Shown here one piece after another: positions 24,722 to 34,615 of a stretch of DNA of 64,000 nt (positions are counted from its first letter, which is position 1; the number at the start of each line of letters is the position of its first letter). The position numbers and the translations under genes were made by a program. Origin of the DNA: Phocaeicola fibrisolvens (lineage in GTDB: Bacteria; Bacteroidota; Bacteroidia; Bacteroidales; Bacteroidaceae). Under the pieces are notes generated by a model that saw only the letters and a program-made list of their open reading frames with translations, was not told the origin of the DNA and searched no databases. The stretch lies in the NCBI RefSeq assembly GCF_025567125.1, contig NZ_JAOQJI010000016.1:16119-80118 (forward strand), given 5' to 3'.

Positions 24722-25540
24722 ATGAGCGCGAAAAAAGTTTTATTCATTACACAAGAAATTACTCCCTACGTACCTGAAAGCAACTTGGCACTAATCGGCC
24801 AGAATTTACCGCAAGCCATACAAGACAAAGGACGCGAAATCAGGACATTCATGCCGAAATGGGGCATCGTAAACGAACGCAGAAACCAGCTGCACGAAGT
24901 AATCCGCCTGTCTGGAATGAACTTAATTATCGACGATACAGACCACCCGCTGATTATTAAGGTGGCCTCCATCCAGGCTGCGCGCCGACAAGTATACTTC
25001 ATTGACAATGACGACTATTTCCAACATCGGCAGATGACATGTGACGAAAATGGAAATGATTACGAAGACAACGGTGAACGGGCCATTTTTTATGCACGTG
25101 GCGTATTGGAGACTGTAAAGAAATTACGCTGGTGTCCGGATGTCATTCATTGCCATGGATGGATGAGCGCCATGGTTCCTCTTTACATCAAAAAAGCCTA
25201 CTACGACGAACCTTCTTTCCGCGACTCAAAAGTCATCTTTTCTCTTTATGAAGAAGGATTCAAGTCGAACTTGGCTCCTAACTTCCCGGAACAACTTCTC
25301 TTCAAAGAAATTACCTCCGAAGACGTCAGCATGATGACATCGCCGGTAAACTACGAAGAACTTTGTAAACTGGCTGTAGCTTACTCCGACGGAGTAATCC
25401 AGAATGATAAAACTGTCAACCAAAATGTACTGGACTACGCTCGAAGCCTGAACGTTCCGGTACTTGAATACTCATCGGCCGACACCTATGCAGATGCATG
25501 TGATGCATTCTACGACAAGGTGTTCGATGCAGCCGAATAA
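24722..25540 (+). CDS. Half-length glycogen/starch synthase-like protein (GT5 N-terminal domain only)
   Basis: A 272-residue protein matching only the N-terminal Rossmann domain of GT5 glycogen synthase (KKVLFITQEITPYVPESNLA, then DVIHCHGWMSAMVPLYIK). A normal GlgA is about 470-500 residues with a second domain that binds the ADP-glucose. Here the frame ends after domain one, with no remnant downstream. The usual KxGGL donor-binding motif after the first strand is also replaced (PESNLALIGQNLP). The ATG at 24722 follows a good promoter. It may be regulatory or bind a glucan without catalysis; that is inference. It lies near the glycogen cluster at 27109-31721 but on the opposite strand, and is followed at 24 bases by a DUF4270 gene. 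Confidence 0.8.
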   Translation: MSAKKVLFITQEITPYVPESNLALIGQNLPQAIQDKGREIRTFMPKWGIVNERRNQLHEVIRLSGMNLIIDDTDHPLIIKVASIQAARRQVYFIDNDDYFQHRQMTCDENGNDYEDNGERAIFYARGVLETVKKLRWCPDVIHCHGWMSAMVPLYIKKAYYDEPSFRDSKVIFSLYEEGFKSNLAPNFPEQLLFKEITSEDVSMMTSPVNYEELCKLAVAYSDGVIQNDKTVNQNVLDYARSLNVPVLEYSSADTYADACDAFYDKVFDAAE

Positions 25541-25564
25541 TATAAATACAAAAAAAGGACGAAA

Positions 25565-27019
25565 ATGAAACTTAAGTTCTTGGCCGCATTCGGACTTGCA
25601 GCCACACTCTACAGTTGTGATGACACCACTACAGGTGTTGGTGAATTCGTGGCTGATGCAGATGAAATTACCGCATCGGCTCAAACATTCGAGGCCACTA
25701 CACGTACATTAAAATATACGGACTTGAATGAAGAAGGTGTATTTTCTCGTACAAGTAATGCCTATCTGGGAAAATTTACCGATCCCGACTTCGGTACTTA
25801 CACCACGGACTTCATCACACAGATAAACTGTACGGAACAGTTTGAATTTCCGGAAACGATGCAAGATATTGTAGCCACCACGCTGGAACTATCATACTCC
25901 AGTTTCTTTGGCGACTCACTGGCACCTATGCGAGTGAGAGTGGATATGCTGAACCGGGAAATTGATGACAACGGCGAAGACTTGGGTTTATATTACACCT
26001 CGTACAATCCGGAAGATTTTTATGACAAAAATGGAGAAGCTTTGGCTGAACAGGATTATGCCGTACGTAACAATTCATGGACCGATGAGCAAATTGATTC
26101 CATCAAAAGTGCCAATGGATATTATCCTCCTCTGATTATCGACTTGGACAAATCAAGCAAAGAAAAAGGAAAAGAAACATTCAGCGAATTCTTGAAAAGG
26201 AAATATATCGAGGATAAAAACAACTTCAAGGATTCTTACTCATTTATCCACAATGTACTACCTGGATTTTATGTGCATAACACAAGTGGAGAAGGTTCCA
26301 TTCTATATATTGGAGCTATCTGGCTGCGTATGAAAGTCAGCTATCTGGTAGAAAGTTCCTCTGGAAAAGTAGACTCTCTGGCATATACTTCCATTCCTTT
26401 TGCGGCAACCAATGAAGTATATATGTCAACTCGATTGAGCAATTCAGCAGATGCACTGAACAGATTGAAAGCAGAAACTCACAATACCTACTTAAAGACT
26501 CCAGCCGGACTTTGTACAGAAGTAAAACTCCCGCTGAAAGAAATGTATGAAGCTTTAGGAAATGATACACTGAATTCAGTATCTATGTCATTCACCAAAT
26601 ACAAGAATATCAGTGAAACATCTCAAAACAGCCTTTATAAAATGGGTACCCCACAGAACTTACTGCTGATTCGAAAAAATGAAGTAAAAGACTTTTTTGA
26701 ACAAAAGCAGAATTATGACAGTAAAACAACATTCCTAGGGACATACAACAGCACCACCAATTCTTATTCGTTCTCACAGGTGAACCGCTTAATCAGCCAA
26801 ATATTCAGTGATATGAGAACAAAAGAAGAGCCGGCAGAAGGATGGGATACATACAATGCCATGGTATTAATTCCAGTAAAAACTGAAACCGATTCACAAG
26901 GGAATACAATCGGACTTTCACACGACTTGGAAGTAAATTCAGCACGCTTGGTAGGAGGTGAAGAAGGTGAAAAAATCAGCATGGAAGTGATTTACACAAG
27001 ACCGAAATTCAACAAATAA
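25565..27019 (+). CDS. DUF4270 lipoprotein
   Basis: A 484-residue predicted lipoprotein with a signal peptide and lipobox LYSC (Cys18). The DUF4270 pattern is clear: an early DDTTTGVGEF segment, SNAYLGKFTDPDFGTYTTDF and a C-terminal VNSARLVGGEEGEKISMEVIYTRP. The family is restricted to Bacteroidetes, likely surface or periplasmic, and of unknown function. It follows the half-length starch-synthase-like gene by 24 bases and probably shares its promoter, an association I would not have predicted from function. Confidence 0.87.
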   Translation: MKLKFLAAFGLAATLYSCDDTTTGVGEFVADADEITASAQTFEATTRTLKYTDLNEEGVFSRTSNAYLGKFTDPDFGTYTTDFITQINCTEQFEFPETMQDIVATTLELSYSSFFGDSLAPMRVRVDMLNREIDDNGEDLGLYYTSYNPEDFYDKNGEALAEQDYAVRNNSWTDEQIDSIKSANGYYPPLIIDLDKSSKEKGKETFSEFLKRKYIEDKNNFKDSYSFIHNVLPGFYVHNTSGEGSILYIGAIWLRMKVSYLVESSSGKVDSLAYTSIPFAATNEVYMSTRLSNSADALNRLKAETHNTYLKTPAGLCTEVKLPLKEMYEALGNDTLNSVSMSFTKYKNISETSQNSLYKMGTPQNLLLIRKNEVKDFFEQKQNYDSKTTFLGTYNSTTNSYSFSQVNRLISQIFSDMRTKEEPAEGWDTYNAMVLIPVKTETDSQGNTIGLSHDLEVNSARLVGGEEGEKISMEVIYTRPKFNK

Positions 27020-27040
27020 ATTCATTTAAAACTATAAATA

Positions 27041-27077
27041 AAAAATCCTGGAATGATTGATTCCAGGATTTTTTATT
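27041..27077. terminator. Bidirectional terminator between DUF4270 and GH57 genes
   Basis: AATCCTGGAA (27044-27053) and TTCCAGGATT (27061-27070) form the stem, with A-run before and TTTTTATTTTT after. It serves the convergent genes on both strands. Confidence 0.82.
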
Positions 27078-27108
27078 TTTCTATCAGACTACAACTAACT
27101 ACAATCTC

Positions 27109-28482
27109 TTATTTCTTTACGGTACTTTTCTTAGCTGTTGCCTTTTTAGCCGGAGCTTTCTTTGCAGCCGGAGCCTTTTCTGTCTGCTCCTTATCCGCCA
27201 ACTCCGCTTTCAAATGCTTTACCTCGTCATTCAACTGTACCAGTTCTTCTTCCTGATTACGTATGGTAGTCAATAATGAATTCAATTCCTCATCTTCCAT
27301 ATCCACTGGATACAAAGAATTGACGCGAGCAATAAAGTCACCCAAAATATTCATGTAATTGGTGAACGCATCATACGGAGAATCACAAATACCACGATCC
27401 AAAGCCACTCCCATCTGCTTGGTGGTCATGAAACGGAAATTATTGCTTGCCTGCAGGTAATCCCAGTCTTGCTTGATTCGACGGTCTGAGCACAAGTGTA
27501 CACGTTCTGCCACGCTGTAAAGCTTATCAAAAGCTTCACGCTGCATCACGTTACCCAACCATGGGCTAATATCACGCTCTTCGTCTACCCATGACATCGG
27601 ATAAGGCACATCAATCATATCTACCGATTTCAGCTTAGTCACAATTTCTGAAGGAGTAGAGAACGTGATACCCTTCTGACGGGCACATTCAGGCAACGCT
27701 TTCAGGAATTCCAAAATATTGGAAGACAAGGGCTGGAAAATACCCAATGCAGAGAGTTCCATAAAAATATTGATGACCTGTTCGTTTTCCGGCAAAGAAG
27801 CAATCCAACCAATGTATTTATCGGCAAATAACGGATATTCGCTCCACTCACTGTTGGAGAAACGCAAGCTGATATCGTCAGACAACTTAAAGTCACGAAG
27901 CAACAGTTTCAGATTCGGATTCTCAGCGCAATGATACAAGTAGTGAGGACTCTTCCAGCCCAATACATGTTTCGCACCTTCAGCCAACATTCCTTTGAAA
28001 CCCATATCGGCTACAATGCCTCCAATTTCGTTATCGTAAATCAAACTGGAATTACGGAATACCTTAGGTTCCTGACCGAAATAATCCTTAATTTTCACAC
28101 GCATACGTTCTACTTCTTCCCGGAAGCAGGTTTCATTCTTCAAAGAAGACAAGCCGTGTGAATAAGGCTCGCAAAGGAACTCGCAGCAACCGGTTGCATT
28201 CAACTCATGCAATAGTTCAATGACTGCAGGCGCATGAATCTCCAACTGTTCCAAAGCAACTCCTGAAATAGACAATGCGACCTTAAATGCTCCATTTGAC
28301 GCTTTTGCCATTTCAATCAGGGTTTTCAAAGCAGGAATATAAGAGCGTTCAGCCACTTCATTCATACCCTGCTCATTGGCATAATCATCGTAATAATAAT
28401 GTTCCGAACCGATTTCAAAGAAACGATAACGTTTCAGATGAATAATCTGGTGTATTTCAAAGTAAAGACAAATTGTTTTCAT
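27109..28482 (-). CDS. GH57 alpha-amylase/glucanotransferase with Lys/Ala-rich tail
   Basis: A 457-residue intracellular GH57 family enzyme. Motif 1 is near the N-terminus (YFEIHQIIHL), followed by blocks such as CEFLCEPYSHGLSSL and KVFRNSSLIYDNEIGG. GH57 enzymes hydrolyse or transfer alpha-1,4-glucans. It is the last gene of a glycogen cluster with a GT4 and a debranching enzyme. The last 60 residues are odd: a charged coiled coil (about 405-435, NQEEELVQLNDEVKHLKAEL) leads into a basic tail of repeated AAKK/APAKK blocks resembling histone H1. Such a tail could bind a polyanion or act as a localisation signal. No signal peptide is seen. Confidence 0.88.
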   Translation of the reverse strand: MKTICLYFEIHQIIHLKRYRFFEIGSEHYYYDDYANEQGMNEVAERSYIPALKTLIEMAKASNGAFKVALSISGVALEQLEIHAPAVIELLHELNATGCCEFLCEPYSHGLSSLKNETCFREEVERMRVKIKDYFGQEPKVFRNSSLIYDNEIGGIVADMGFKGMLAEGAKHVLGWKSPHYLYHCAENPNLKLLLRDFKLSDDISLRFSNSEWSEYPLFADKYIGWIASLPENEQVINIFMELSALGIFQPLSSNILEFLKALPECARQKGITFSTPSEIVTKLKSVDMIDVPYPMSWVDEERDISPWLGNVMQREAFDKLYSVAERVHLCSDRRIKQDWDYLQASNNFRFMTTKQMGVALDRGICDSPYDAFTNYMNILGDFIARVNSLYPVDMEDEELNSLLTTIRNQEEELVQLNDEVKHLKAELADKEQTEKAPAAKKAPAKKATAKKSTVKK

Positions 28483-28497
28483 ATCGTATTGCTGTTT

Positions 28498-29769
28498 TTA
28501 TTTACCATAATTTTTTAAGACTTGCTCGTAAAGTCCACGAATCTTCACGCCGACCTTCTCCCATACAATACCATCCACTTCTTTCTTTCCTTCATCGCGG
28601 AGATATTCATACAATGAATCATTGGTACAAATAGAATGGATGGCATCTGCCATGGCATGTATATCCCAATAATCGGTTTTTATGCACTTGGAAAGGATTT
28701 CTGCACAACCAGACTGTTTGGAAATAATCGTCGGTACACAACACTGCATAGCTTCCAACGGCGAAATACCAAACGGCTCGGATACCGAAGGCATGATATA
28801 TACATCGCTCAACTTCAAAACCTCATACACCTGTTTTCCTTTCATGAATCCCGGGAAATGGAATCGGTCGGCAATACCTCTTTCCGCCGCCAGGCGAATC
28901 ATGGCATTCATCATGTCACCGCTTCCAGCCATCACAAAACGTACATTACGGGCGCGTTTCAAAACCATAGCGGCAGCTTCCACAAAATATTCCGGTCCCT
29001 TTTGCATAGTGATACGCCCCAAGAAGGTCACAATCTTCTCTTTGGGGTTCTTCTTTACCTGGATATCCTGAATCTCCTTAGAAAGCGGAGATACGGCATT
29101 GTGTACGGTAAATACCTTGCGAGGATCCTGATAATATTTATTGATTACGGTCTGACGGGTAAGCTCGCTCACACACATGATGCAATCTGCATGATCCATA
29201 CCGTTCTTCTCTATAGAATAGACTGTAGGATTTACATTGCCTCTACTACGGTCAAAGTCTGTAGCATGTACATGAATAACCAGCGGCTTTCCTGATACCT
29301 GCTTTGCATGGATACCTGCTGGATAAGTCAGCCAATCATGTGAATGAATGATATCAAACTGTTGCTGACGGGCCACTACCCCGGCCACGATAGAATAGTT
29401 ATTAATTTCTTCATGCAAATTATCCGGGTATCTTCCTGAAAATTCCAAACAGCCCAAATCATTCGTGTGCATGTAATTGAAATCCGCATAAATATGATCA
29501 CGCAAATCATAGTAAAGCTGTGGGTCCATATAACTCCCCACTCTGTCTTTTACGTAATCCCATTGTACGTCACGCCACACAATGGGCACGCTGTTCATTC
29601 CTATGATACGTAAAAAACTCTGATCTTCATCTCCCCAAGGTTTCGGAATACAGAAAGTAATTTCCATATCCTGCTGCTGGGCAAGTCCATGAGTCAATCC
29701 ATAACTGGCTGTGCCTAATCCTCCTAAAATATGAGGAGGAAATTCCCAACCAAACATCAAAACTTTCAT
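28498..29769 (-). CDS. GT4-family glycosyltransferase of the glycogen cluster (putative glycogen synthase)
   Basis: A 423-residue GT-B glycosyltransferase. The N-terminal glycine motif is HILGGLGTASYG and the donor-domain EX7E motif is EPFGISPLEAM. The start MKVLMFGWEFPPHILGG and strong GT4 features separate it from classical GlgA (GT5). It lies between the debranching enzyme (14-base gap) and GH57 (15-base gap), so it is the likely chain-elongating glycogen synthase of this operon. The donor nucleotide sugar cannot be read from sequence. Confidence 0.86.
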   Translation of the reverse strand: MKVLMFGWEFPPHILGGLGTASYGLTHGLAQQQDMEITFCIPKPWGDEDQSFLRIIGMNSVPIVWRDVQWDYVKDRVGSYMDPQLYYDLRDHIYADFNYMHTNDLGCLEFSGRYPDNLHEEINNYSIVAGVVARQQQFDIIHSHDWLTYPAGIHAKQVSGKPLVIHVHATDFDRSRGNVNPTVYSIEKNGMDHADCIMCVSELTRQTVINKYYQDPRKVFTVHNAVSPLSKEIQDIQVKKNPKEKIVTFLGRITMQKGPEYFVEAAAMVLKRARNVRFVMAGSGDMMNAMIRLAAERGIADRFHFPGFMKGKQVYEVLKLSDVYIMPSVSEPFGISPLEAMQCCVPTIISKQSGCAEILSKCIKTDYWDIHAMADAIHSICTNDSLYEYLRDEGKKEVDGIVWEKVGVKIRGLYEQVLKNYGK

Positions 29770-29783
29770 ACAAACTCCTCCTC

Positions 29784-31721
29784 TTATTGATTGTTATATT
29801 TCTCCAACAAATTCAATGTACGTAAAATCTCAGCTACATTCATCGCAAACGAAATGGCACCTCTTCCCTGGAAAGGTGGATTGCCATCAAACAATTCTGG
29901 TATGGAACCTATACAATGACAAGTCATCTGGTCCTCGTAACTAATCAACTGACGCTCTGCAAAAGAAATTGCACTCCGCTTATAAATACGCAAGTAAGCT
30001 TCCAGATAGAAACCCTCCAACCAAGGCCATGCAGTCCCCTGGTGATATGCATAATCGCGCTGAAGTTGAGGACCTACATAATTCGGATTATAACCGCCAC
30101 TCTTCGGACTCAGAGAACGAAGACCCTTCGGAGTAAGCAATTCTTTGGTTACAATATCAATCACCCCTTTCTTCTGTTTGGAGTCGAGCGGAGAGTAATC
30201 GAATGCTGCCGCGAAAATCATATTCGGACGTACACTCCAATCCATCATATCTCCGTCTACATAATCCAACAAATAGCCATATTCATTCAAAAAAGTATGT
30301 ATAAAAGAAGGAGCGGCTTTCTCCGAGAACTGGTGTAAATATGCAGCAAAGCCCTCGTCCCCAGCAAGTAAATCAGCTACGAAACAGAGGGCATTATACC
30401 ATAACGCATTAAATTCTACTACATATCCCGTTCGGGCCACCACCGGACGTCCATTGACTGTAGAATTCATCCACGTGACCACTTTTTCTTTTCCATTTGT
30501 ATAAACCAAACCATTATCGTGTACCGCCAAATTTGGATGTTTGCTACCGGCAAGATATTCCATCACGTCTTTCAACAATTTCCCATACTTCATTCTTGCC
30601 TCATCCCATGACACCATCTTGGCATATTGCTGTATGGCCCATACCATCCATAAAAGTACATCCGGATGTTCAATTTCCGTCACCTTAAGATGAATGTCTT
30701 TTCCTTCCATAAATGAATAAACAGCTTTTATGGCAGTATCCATTATCATTTCAAACTTACCCACCTCTCCAATAGAAAGAGTCAGTCCTGGCAAAGAGAT
30801 AAACATGTCGCGTGCACGACATTTAAACCAAGGATATCCAGCCAAAATGTAGGATTCACCTTCCTGTTTATTTAGGAACTGATGAGCAGAGTTAATCAAA
30901 CAGTTCTTAAAATTATTACGTGGAGTACGCTGCTCCACTTCGGCCACGAACAAAGCATTTAAAGAAAGTGTTTCTATCGGAGAAACCCCACCAGAAAATG
31001 TGACAGATTCACCCTTTTTGATACTAACTTCAAAATAGCCCGGAACATATAAATCTTCATTGAAATCATATCCCCGTTCACGCTCCTTGGGATATTCAAT
31101 ACCTCTATACCAGTCCGGATGGAAACAGAATTCATTTTCTTTACTCAACTGCATGTAAAGCTCCGGATATCCGGGATACATACAAGTCTTGATTCCATTC
31201 TCCACAAGATCATAATGACGGCTGGCTTGTGCATTTTCATGAGTATACTGACGCACACTCCGAAATGCCAAATAAGGACGAAGGCGAAGAGTCGTTTCAG
31301 AATGTGCATCCATCAATGTATACCGAATCAATATACGGTTTTCATGATGTACAAAAACCTTCTCCTTCTTCAATACTACTCCTCCGACACGATAAATTGT
31401 AGTCGGAACTTTCTCACATTCAAATTCTCGGATGTACTTATGACCTCTTGGACTGAAATTATCACCTCCATACTTGTGCAAACCCAAATTAAATTCTGCA
31501 CCATGCTGAATGACCGTTTCATCCAAAGAAGAAAGCAATACATGATTTTCATCGTCCAACTCAGGCACCGGTATTACCAGCAAACCATGATACTTGCGGG
31601 TATTACAGTCAACGATAGTCGAACAATGATATGCCCCCGAGCGATTCGTACGAAGAATTTCTCTAGTCAGAGTTTCTTCCAGATTTGTCATTATAGTTTT
31701 GTCAAATCGTAAATAACTCAT
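29784..31721 (-). CDS. Glycogen debranching enzyme (amylo-alpha-1,6-glucosidase type)
   Basis: A 645-residue protein of the bacterial glycogen-debranching family. The N-terminal beta-rich domain (about 1-290) contains NRSGAYHCSTIVDCNTRKYHGLLV. The C-terminal (alpha/alpha)6 barrel shows GYPWFKCRARDMFISLPG, DGDMMDWSVRPNMIFAAA and YHQGTAWPWLEGFYLEAYL, in which the acidic residues are the expected catalytic sites. It removes alpha-1,6 branches from intracellular glycogen. It is the first gene of the operon; a promoter with both -33 and -7 elements precedes it at 31784-31813. Confidence 0.92.
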   Translation of the reverse strand: MSYLRFDKTIMTNLEETLTREILRTNRSGAYHCSTIVDCNTRKYHGLLVIPVPELDDENHVLLSSLDETVIQHGAEFNLGLHKYGGDNFSPRGHKYIREFECEKVPTTIYRVGGVVLKKEKVFVHHENRILIRYTLMDAHSETTLRLRPYLAFRSVRQYTHENAQASRHYDLVENGIKTCMYPGYPELYMQLSKENEFCFHPDWYRGIEYPKERERGYDFNEDLYVPGYFEVSIKKGESVTFSGGVSPIETLSLNALFVAEVEQRTPRNNFKNCLINSAHQFLNKQEGESYILAGYPWFKCRARDMFISLPGLTLSIGEVGKFEMIMDTAIKAVYSFMEGKDIHLKVTEIEHPDVLLWMVWAIQQYAKMVSWDEARMKYGKLLKDVMEYLAGSKHPNLAVHDNGLVYTNGKEKVVTWMNSTVNGRPVVARTGYVVEFNALWYNALCFVADLLAGDEGFAAYLHQFSEKAAPSFIHTFLNEYGYLLDYVDGDMMDWSVRPNMIFAAAFDYSPLDSKQKKGVIDIVTKELLTPKGLRSLSPKSGGYNPNYVGPQLQRDYAYHQGTAWPWLEGFYLEAYLRIYKRSAISFAERQLISYEDQMTCHCIGSIPELFDGNPPFQGRGAISFAMNVAEILRTLNLLEKYNNQ

Positions 31722-31783
31722 AGTTGTATATTAAGGTTATAAATTAATATTCGTTCTAAAAAGATGTTATATTTATTTCACCT

Positions 31784-31813
31784 CAAAATTAATGATTAAA
31801 AACTAATAGCAAA
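31784..31813 (-). promoter_or_regulatory. Promoter of the glycogen operon
   Basis: On the minus strand TTTG (31813-31810), 18 bp spacer, TAATTTTG (31791-31784). The remainder of the gap to serS (31722-32019) is AT-rich and holds only the serS terminator. Confidence 0.55.
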
Positions 31814-31939
31814 ACCAAATTGCCTTTTTTTTGCCGTTAAATCCTCTTTTTTCTACAAAAAACATCTTTAAGCCAAATATAAGCCTACAAATGCCTCACA
31901 CGCATATATAAAGCATTTCAATCAGTCCCATAAAGCATA

Positions 31940-31986
31940 AAAAATCGTCTGACACCCCCTCCCGAAGATAAGGGTGTCAGACGACA
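31940..31986 (-). terminator. Terminator of serS
   Basis: On the minus strand CGTCTGACACCC pairs with GGGTGTCAGACG and is followed by TTTTTTA, 35 bases past the serS stop. Confidence 0.88.
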
Positions 31987-32019
31987 TCACTCAAATATTA
32001 AAAGACTTACTTATTCTTA

Positions 32020-33294
32020 TCAATCTATTATGTCAAAGCCACAATACGGAACGAGTGCCTTCGGAATGCGAATACCTTCCGGAGTCTGATTATTTTCAAG
32101 CAATGCAGCTACAATACGCGGCAAAGCCAAAGCAGAACCATTCAACGTATGACAGAGTTCAGTTTTCTTATCGGCTGTACGATAACGGCATTTCAAACGA
32201 TTAGCTTGATAAGTATCAAAATTAGAAACAGAGCTTACTTCCAACCAACGTTTCTGTGCTTCAGAATATACTTCAAAATCAAAGCAAAGTGCTGCCGTAA
32301 AACTCATATCCCCTCCACAAAGGCGAAGAATTCTATAAGGAAGTTCTAGTTTTTTCAACAAGCCTTCCACATGGTCCAACATTTCTTGATGAGATTGTTT
32401 TGAATGTTCCGGCTTATCAATTCGTACCAATTCCACTTTAGAAAACTCATGCAGACGATTCAAACCACGCACATCCTTTCCATAAGAACCGGCCTCACGA
32501 CGGAAACATTGCGTATATGCACAGTTCTTAATTGGAAGCTGTTTCTCGTCCAAAATCACATCACGATAAATATTGGTGACCGGGACTTCAGCTGTCGGAA
32601 TCAGATACAAATCATCCAAATCACAATGATACATCTGTGCCTCTTTATCTGGCAATTGCCCCGTACCATAACCAGAAGCCGCATTGACTACTGTAGGAGG
32701 CATTATTTCTTCATATCCTGCTGCACGAGCCTCATCCAAGAAGAAATTAATCAAAGCACGTTGCAAACGCGCTCCTTTTCCTTTATATACAGGAAAACCA
32801 GCTCCTGTAATCTTTACACCAAGATCAAAATCTATCAAATCATATTTTTTTGCAAGTTCCCAATGAGGCAGTGCATCTTTTGGAAGTTCAGTCTCCATCC
32901 CTCCCATCTTTTCTACTACATTGTCTTCTGCACCAAAACCTTCTGGTACGCTCTCATAAGGAACATTCGGAATAGTATAAAGCAAATTCTGCATATCTTC
33001 TGCCGCCTTATCCATTTCTGCCTGCAGATTCTTGCTAACTTCCTTAATCTCAGCTACACGAGCCTTGGCAGCTTCAGCTTCCTCCTTCTTTCCTTCTTTC
33101 ATCAACGCACCAATAGCTTTCGATGTAGAATTCACTTCTGAAAGATTTTTATCTAATTGATTCTGTGCACTACGTCTCTGATCATTCAATTCAAGCACTT
33201 TGGCAATTGTTTCTTTTGCATTAGCAAAATGCTTTTTTTCCAATCCACGAATAACCTTGTCGGTATCTTCTGTAATCTGTTTAATGGTAAGCAT
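32020..33294 (-). CDS. serS: Serine-tRNA ligase
   Basis: A 424-residue class II synthetase. The N-terminal long coiled-coil arm (about 30-105) grips the tRNA. The catalytic core has TAEVPVTNIYRDVILDE and motif 2 CFRREAGSYGKDVRGLNRLHEF. Motif 3 is at the end, LNGSALALPRIVAALLENNQ. It charges tRNA-Ser with serine. It is a single gene with its own promoter (33335-33343) and terminator. Confidence 0.97.
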   Translation of the reverse strand: MLTIKQITEDTDKVIRGLEKKHFANAKETIAKVLELNDQRRSAQNQLDKNLSEVNSTSKAIGALMKEGKKEEAEAAKARVAEIKEVSKNLQAEMDKAAEDMQNLLYTIPNVPYESVPEGFGAEDNVVEKMGGMETELPKDALPHWELAKKYDLIDFDLGVKITGAGFPVYKGKGARLQRALINFFLDEARAAGYEEIMPPTVVNAASGYGTGQLPDKEAQMYHCDLDDLYLIPTAEVPVTNIYRDVILDEKQLPIKNCAYTQCFRREAGSYGKDVRGLNRLHEFSKVELVRIDKPEHSKQSHQEMLDHVEGLLKKLELPYRILRLCGGDMSFTAALCFDFEVYSEAQKRWLEVSSVSNFDTYQANRLKCRYRTADKKTELCHTLNGSALALPRIVAALLENNQTPEGIRIPKALVPYCGFDIID

Positions 33295-33334
33295 ATCTTT
33301 TTACTTTTTAGTATAATCCTCACTCTTTTGTGTT

Positions 33335-33343
33335 GCAAAGATA
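33335..33343 (-). promoter_or_regulatory. -7 promoter element for serS
   Basis: Minus strand TATCTTTGC, 40 bases before the serS ATG. Confidence 0.55.
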
Positions 33344-33395
33344 TAGTTTTTTATTTGAATACGTAAACAGATGTCTCGTATAAAATCAGTTCCTT

Positions 33396-34592
33396 CTAGA
33401 AAACAGGAAGAGTGTAAACCAATCCCAATGAGATTCGCTGATGATTGTAACTTTCTGCTCCCCATCGACGAGCTCTCTCCGTCAAATGTACATTTTTATA
33501 TAATAGGTGCAAATAACAAAGCAGTTCACTGTTTTTCAATGGATAATACTCAGCACAAAGCTGTGCATTCCAAACCCGACGATAAGTACCCGCCGAGATA
33601 TTGCCGGATGATTTAAACACATTGCCCTGTTCATAGACTCCCTTCACGTATACATTCCAATGAGAAGCTACCCGATAATCTAAATTAAAAATGGTCGTGA
33701 AGTAATCCACATCCGACAAAGTCTGCCCTGCTCCATCCTGTACGGTCACTCCACTAATCAATCCTTTCGAATCAATTCCTTCACGGGAATACATAAAATC
33801 AATATACCCCAAAAAAGGCTTCTTGTCCCATACATTACCGCAGGTAAAATAAAAGACATTTTTATTTTTGGCCAACTGCCCATACGAAAGAGAATAACGA
33901 AGCTGCATGGCATGATTTACAAAATATCCGTCCCAGTTTACTGTAGCCAGCAAAGGTATTTTGGTCGGCTCCACCCCTTCAGGCAAACCGTACATGAACT
34001 GATCATTGCTGTCACCATTCCGATTATTAGTTAACTGAAAATTGAATTCATGACTGTCGTTCATTTTATAAGCCACATTCAAACCTGCCTGATAACAAGG
34101 TATCGTATTGTTAAAATCAGAATAATGTCGCACTTTAATGGCATTCACCCAGCACTCATACCCACTGAACTGTACAGGCTGCTTTCCTGCAGTCAACTTC
34201 CACTTATCATTCAACTGCCAACCTACCATGGCCAGTTCCACCGACCCGGAAAGATTGTCCAAAGGAATATTTGGCGTTGTGTACTGATTCAAGGACTGGC
34301 GGAAATGATACGTAAATTTCTCATGGAATCCTCCCAGCACTTCCAAACGAATACGCTGCACCTTGAAAGCTGCCTCATCCAGTTCTCCATTCTGAAAAGA
34401 CGCATCCACTGCCGAGCAGAACTGGATATTCATATCTGCCCAATCGACTTTTCGCTGACCGTCGGTCAACCGTTCCAACAAGGATTCTTCCCCAAAAGAT
34501 ATCATCGGTTCACTCTGTGCGGCTGCCATTGTCACTCCTCCCAACCACAGACCTAAGATGATACCACTCCGTTTCATGTATTTTTTTACCAT
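33396..34592 (-). CDS. Outer-membrane porin, phosphate-selective porin O/P-like
   Basis: A 398-residue secreted barrel protein. The signal peptide runs to about residue 25 (GGVTMAAAQ). The body has alternating strands such as FKVQRIRLEVLGGFHEKFTYHFRQS and WKLTAGKQPVQFSGYE, the pattern of the OprP/OprO-like porin family, and it ends in an aromatic residue (YTLPVF). The ATG at 34590-34592 has AGGAAC directly before it; ATG at 34575-34577 is a possible alternative and gives a more compact signal peptide. It starts 23 bases after the kdsA stop and is probably in the miaA-lipid kinase-kdsA transcript. Despite the family name, phosphate specificity is not implied. Confidence 0.82.
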   Translation of the reverse strand: MVKKYMKRSGIILGLWLGGVTMAAAQSEPMISFGEESLLERLTDGQRKVDWADMNIQFCSAVDASFQNGELDEAAFKVQRIRLEVLGGFHEKFTYHFRQSLNQYTTPNIPLDNLSGSVELAMVGWQLNDKWKLTAGKQPVQFSGYECWVNAIKVRHYSDFNNTIPCYQAGLNVAYKMNDSHEFNFQLTNNRNGDSNDQFMYGLPEGVEPTKIPLLATVNWDGYFVNHAMQLRYSLSYGQLAKNKNVFYFTCGNVWDKKPFLGYIDFMYSREGIDSKGLISGVTVQDGAGQTLSDVDYFTTIFNLDYRVASHWNVYVKGVYEQGNVFKSSGNISAGTYRRVWNAQLCAEYYPLKNSELLCYLHLLYKNVHLTERARRWGAESYNHQRISLGLVYTLPVF

Positions 34593-34615
34593 GTTCCTGA
34601 ACCGCCACATAAAGA

